Below are positions 5,396-6,346 of a DNA stretch of 6,346 nt, in pieces; positions within the stretch are counted from its first letter, which is position 1, and every line of letters begins with the position of its first letter. This stretch comes from Thermodesulfobacteriota bacterium (GTDB taxonomy: Bacteria > Desulfobacterota > DSM-4660 > Desulfatiglandales > HGW-15): contig JALOPA010000123.1 in NCBI GenBank assembly GCA_025454125.1, positions 1 to 6,346 on the forward strand, read 5' to 3'. The translations under genes were made by a program, and so were the position numbers. The notes below the pieces were generated by a model. It saw only the letters and a list, made by a program, of their open reading frames with translations. It did no database searches and was not told the DNA's origin.

Positions 5396-6346
5396 CTAGC
5401 CTTGGAGTCGTGGCAACGAGTTCGTCATGCACGCCTCATTTCCAGTTTCCCAGTCGCAGAGCGCCTTCACTGCTTCTCCGGGAGTCCGGGCGACCCTGAG
5501 ATTCTGGAGAAGCTGTCTGCTCTGAGCGGCGCGACTGGCAAGGCCCAGAATCTGGACTTGCATCTCAGGCATTTTTTCAGACGACAGAATCAGGAAGACG
5601 ATTTCAATAGGCTTGTCCGTGTTTACACCCTCGATGCCTTGCTTGGTTAATCCAACGGCTACTGCGGGAGCGGTCAGGTCCTGGATGCGTACATGAGGAA
5701 AAGCCACCCCTTCGTTGAAAAAGGTGGAACCCTGCTCCTCCCTTTTCATCACCTTGTTGTACAAGGCTTCAGAATTGTCCAGGCCTCTGTCTTTGCCGAT
5801 CGCTTCCACCAGCGTCCTTAGAACCGTATCCTTCAGCACAGGCTGATCCCAGAGGGCAATGCGACCGGGTGAGAGCAGTCGGCTGAGCAGAAGCGGTTCA
5901 ACCGGCGCCGTCGGAGGTTCAGGGGTCGGTTCAGTCGGCCTCTTGATTTGGGAAGCCTCAGGCGCAGCCTGCTTCGGGGAGGGTTTTTCCGACCGGGTAT
6001 CCAAGACAATGACGGTCGCCTCACCGGCACGCTTGATCAGCCTGTTCACAATGTCCCGATTCCTGCCGAGGCGTCTCCAAAGAGGTTTGTTGCCCGGTTT
6101 CCCGATCACAATGTGTCCCACGCGGTACTCCCTCGCAAACCTTAGAATCGTATCCGCGATGTCTTCTCCCCTGTAGGTGAATACCATGGCCCCCAGCTGT
6201 TTCGCGAGGGTCAGTGTGTCCGAAAGGAGACGCTGGGTCTGAGCATCGATGACCGTGGCTTCCTCGGACTGGGTCTGAACGTAGACTGCATACCAGTTGC
6301 GATTGAGTTTGCCCGCCAAGCGGGAAGCATAACGCAGCAATTTCTC
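5396..6346 (-). CDS. KdpD-like universal stress protein domain fused to PTS EIIA(Ntr)-type domain (N-terminus outside window)
   Basis: The frame is open to the right edge (GAG AAA TTG...), so the protein begins outside; a TTG start at 6340 would cut into the first helix of the fold. Numbering from 6340: residues 1-115 match the universal-stress domain found in KdpD sensors (RYASRLAGKLNRNWYAVYVQT, then HIVIGKPGNKPLWRRL at 76-91 and TVIVLD at 109-114). A Pro/Glu-rich flexible linker spans about 117-149. Residues 150-297 form a type-2 PTS EIIA domain of the EIIA(Ntr) kind, with the phosphorylatable histidine H216 in GVAFPHVRI. In KdpD this stress domain follows an N-terminal ATP-binding sensor domain, so one may lie just beyond the window. 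In E. coli EIIA(Ntr) binds KdpD and TrkA to tune K+ uptake; here the pair appears as one polypeptide. No kinase domain follows EIIA, so it is not a full KdpD. Probable soluble regulator of K+ transport; partner unknown. Confidence 0.88.
   Translation of the reverse strand, partial: EKLLRYASRLAGKLNRNWYAVYVQTQSEEATVIDAQTQRLLSDTLTLAKQLGAMVFTYRGEDIADTILRFAREYRVGHIVIGKPGNKPLWRRLGRNRDIVNRLIKRAGEATVIVLDTRSEKPSPKQAAPEASQIKRPTEPTPEPPTAPVEPLLLSRLLSPGRIALWDQPVLKDTVLRTLVEAIGKDRGLDNSEALYNKVMKREEQGSTFFNEGVAFPHVRIQDLTAPAVAVGLTKQGIEGVNTDKPIEIVFLILSSEKMPEMQVQILGLASRAAQSRQLLQNLRVARTPGEAVKALCDWETGNEACMTNSLPRLQG

Noticed and set aside
6335..6340. TTG at 6340 as the true start of the EIIA-fusion protein
   Set aside because: The frame stays open to the window edge, and the first residues already match the interior of the first helix of a KdpD-type stress domain, so the start lies outside.

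Overview
The window holds four genes, all on the minus strand, plus the upstream end of a fifth. Read in the direction of transcription (high to low coordinates) they are: the C-terminal part of a KdpD-type universal-stress-protein domain fused to a PTS EIIA(Ntr)-like domain (5396-6346, 5' end outside the window); an NtrC/AlgB-type sigma-54 activator response regulator (3827-5185); a membrane sensor histidine kinase with the layout of KinB (1811-3643); a second response regulator with a TPR segment and an unrecognised cysteine-rich C-terminal domain (596-1801); and the N-terminal 152 codons of a TrkH/KtrB-type potassium channel subunit (1-457, running off the left edge).

The intergenic stretches are 5186-5395, 3644-3826 and 458-595. 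The middle one carries a near-perfect sigma-54 promoter (3688-3703) directly ahead of the kinase gene. The activator encoded just upstream keeps an intact GAFTGA loop. The simplest reading is that the kinase and second regulator form a two-gene operon switched on by sigma-54 RNA polymerase and an enhancer-binding protein, most likely this one. An inverted repeat about 119 bp upstream of the predicted transcription start is a candidate enhancer site. The outer gaps carry other inverted repeats that could be operators.

The outer genes point to potassium homeostasis. TrkH/KtrB carries K+ across the inner membrane. In Escherichia coli EIIA(Ntr) controls K+ uptake by binding TrkA and KdpD. Here an EIIA(Ntr)-like domain is physically fused to a KdpD-like sensory domain. 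The central kinase and its two regulators may tie this to envelope or stress signalling, but the sequence does not show the signal.

The organism is probably a Gram-negative bacterium of moderate GC content, since the kinase has a periplasmic loop between two membrane segments and sigma-54 control is present. The gene styles resemble Nitrospirota, NC10 or the former Deltaproteobacteria. I cannot place it more closely by reading alone. No RNA genes, insertion sequences, CRISPR arrays or convincing strong terminators were seen.
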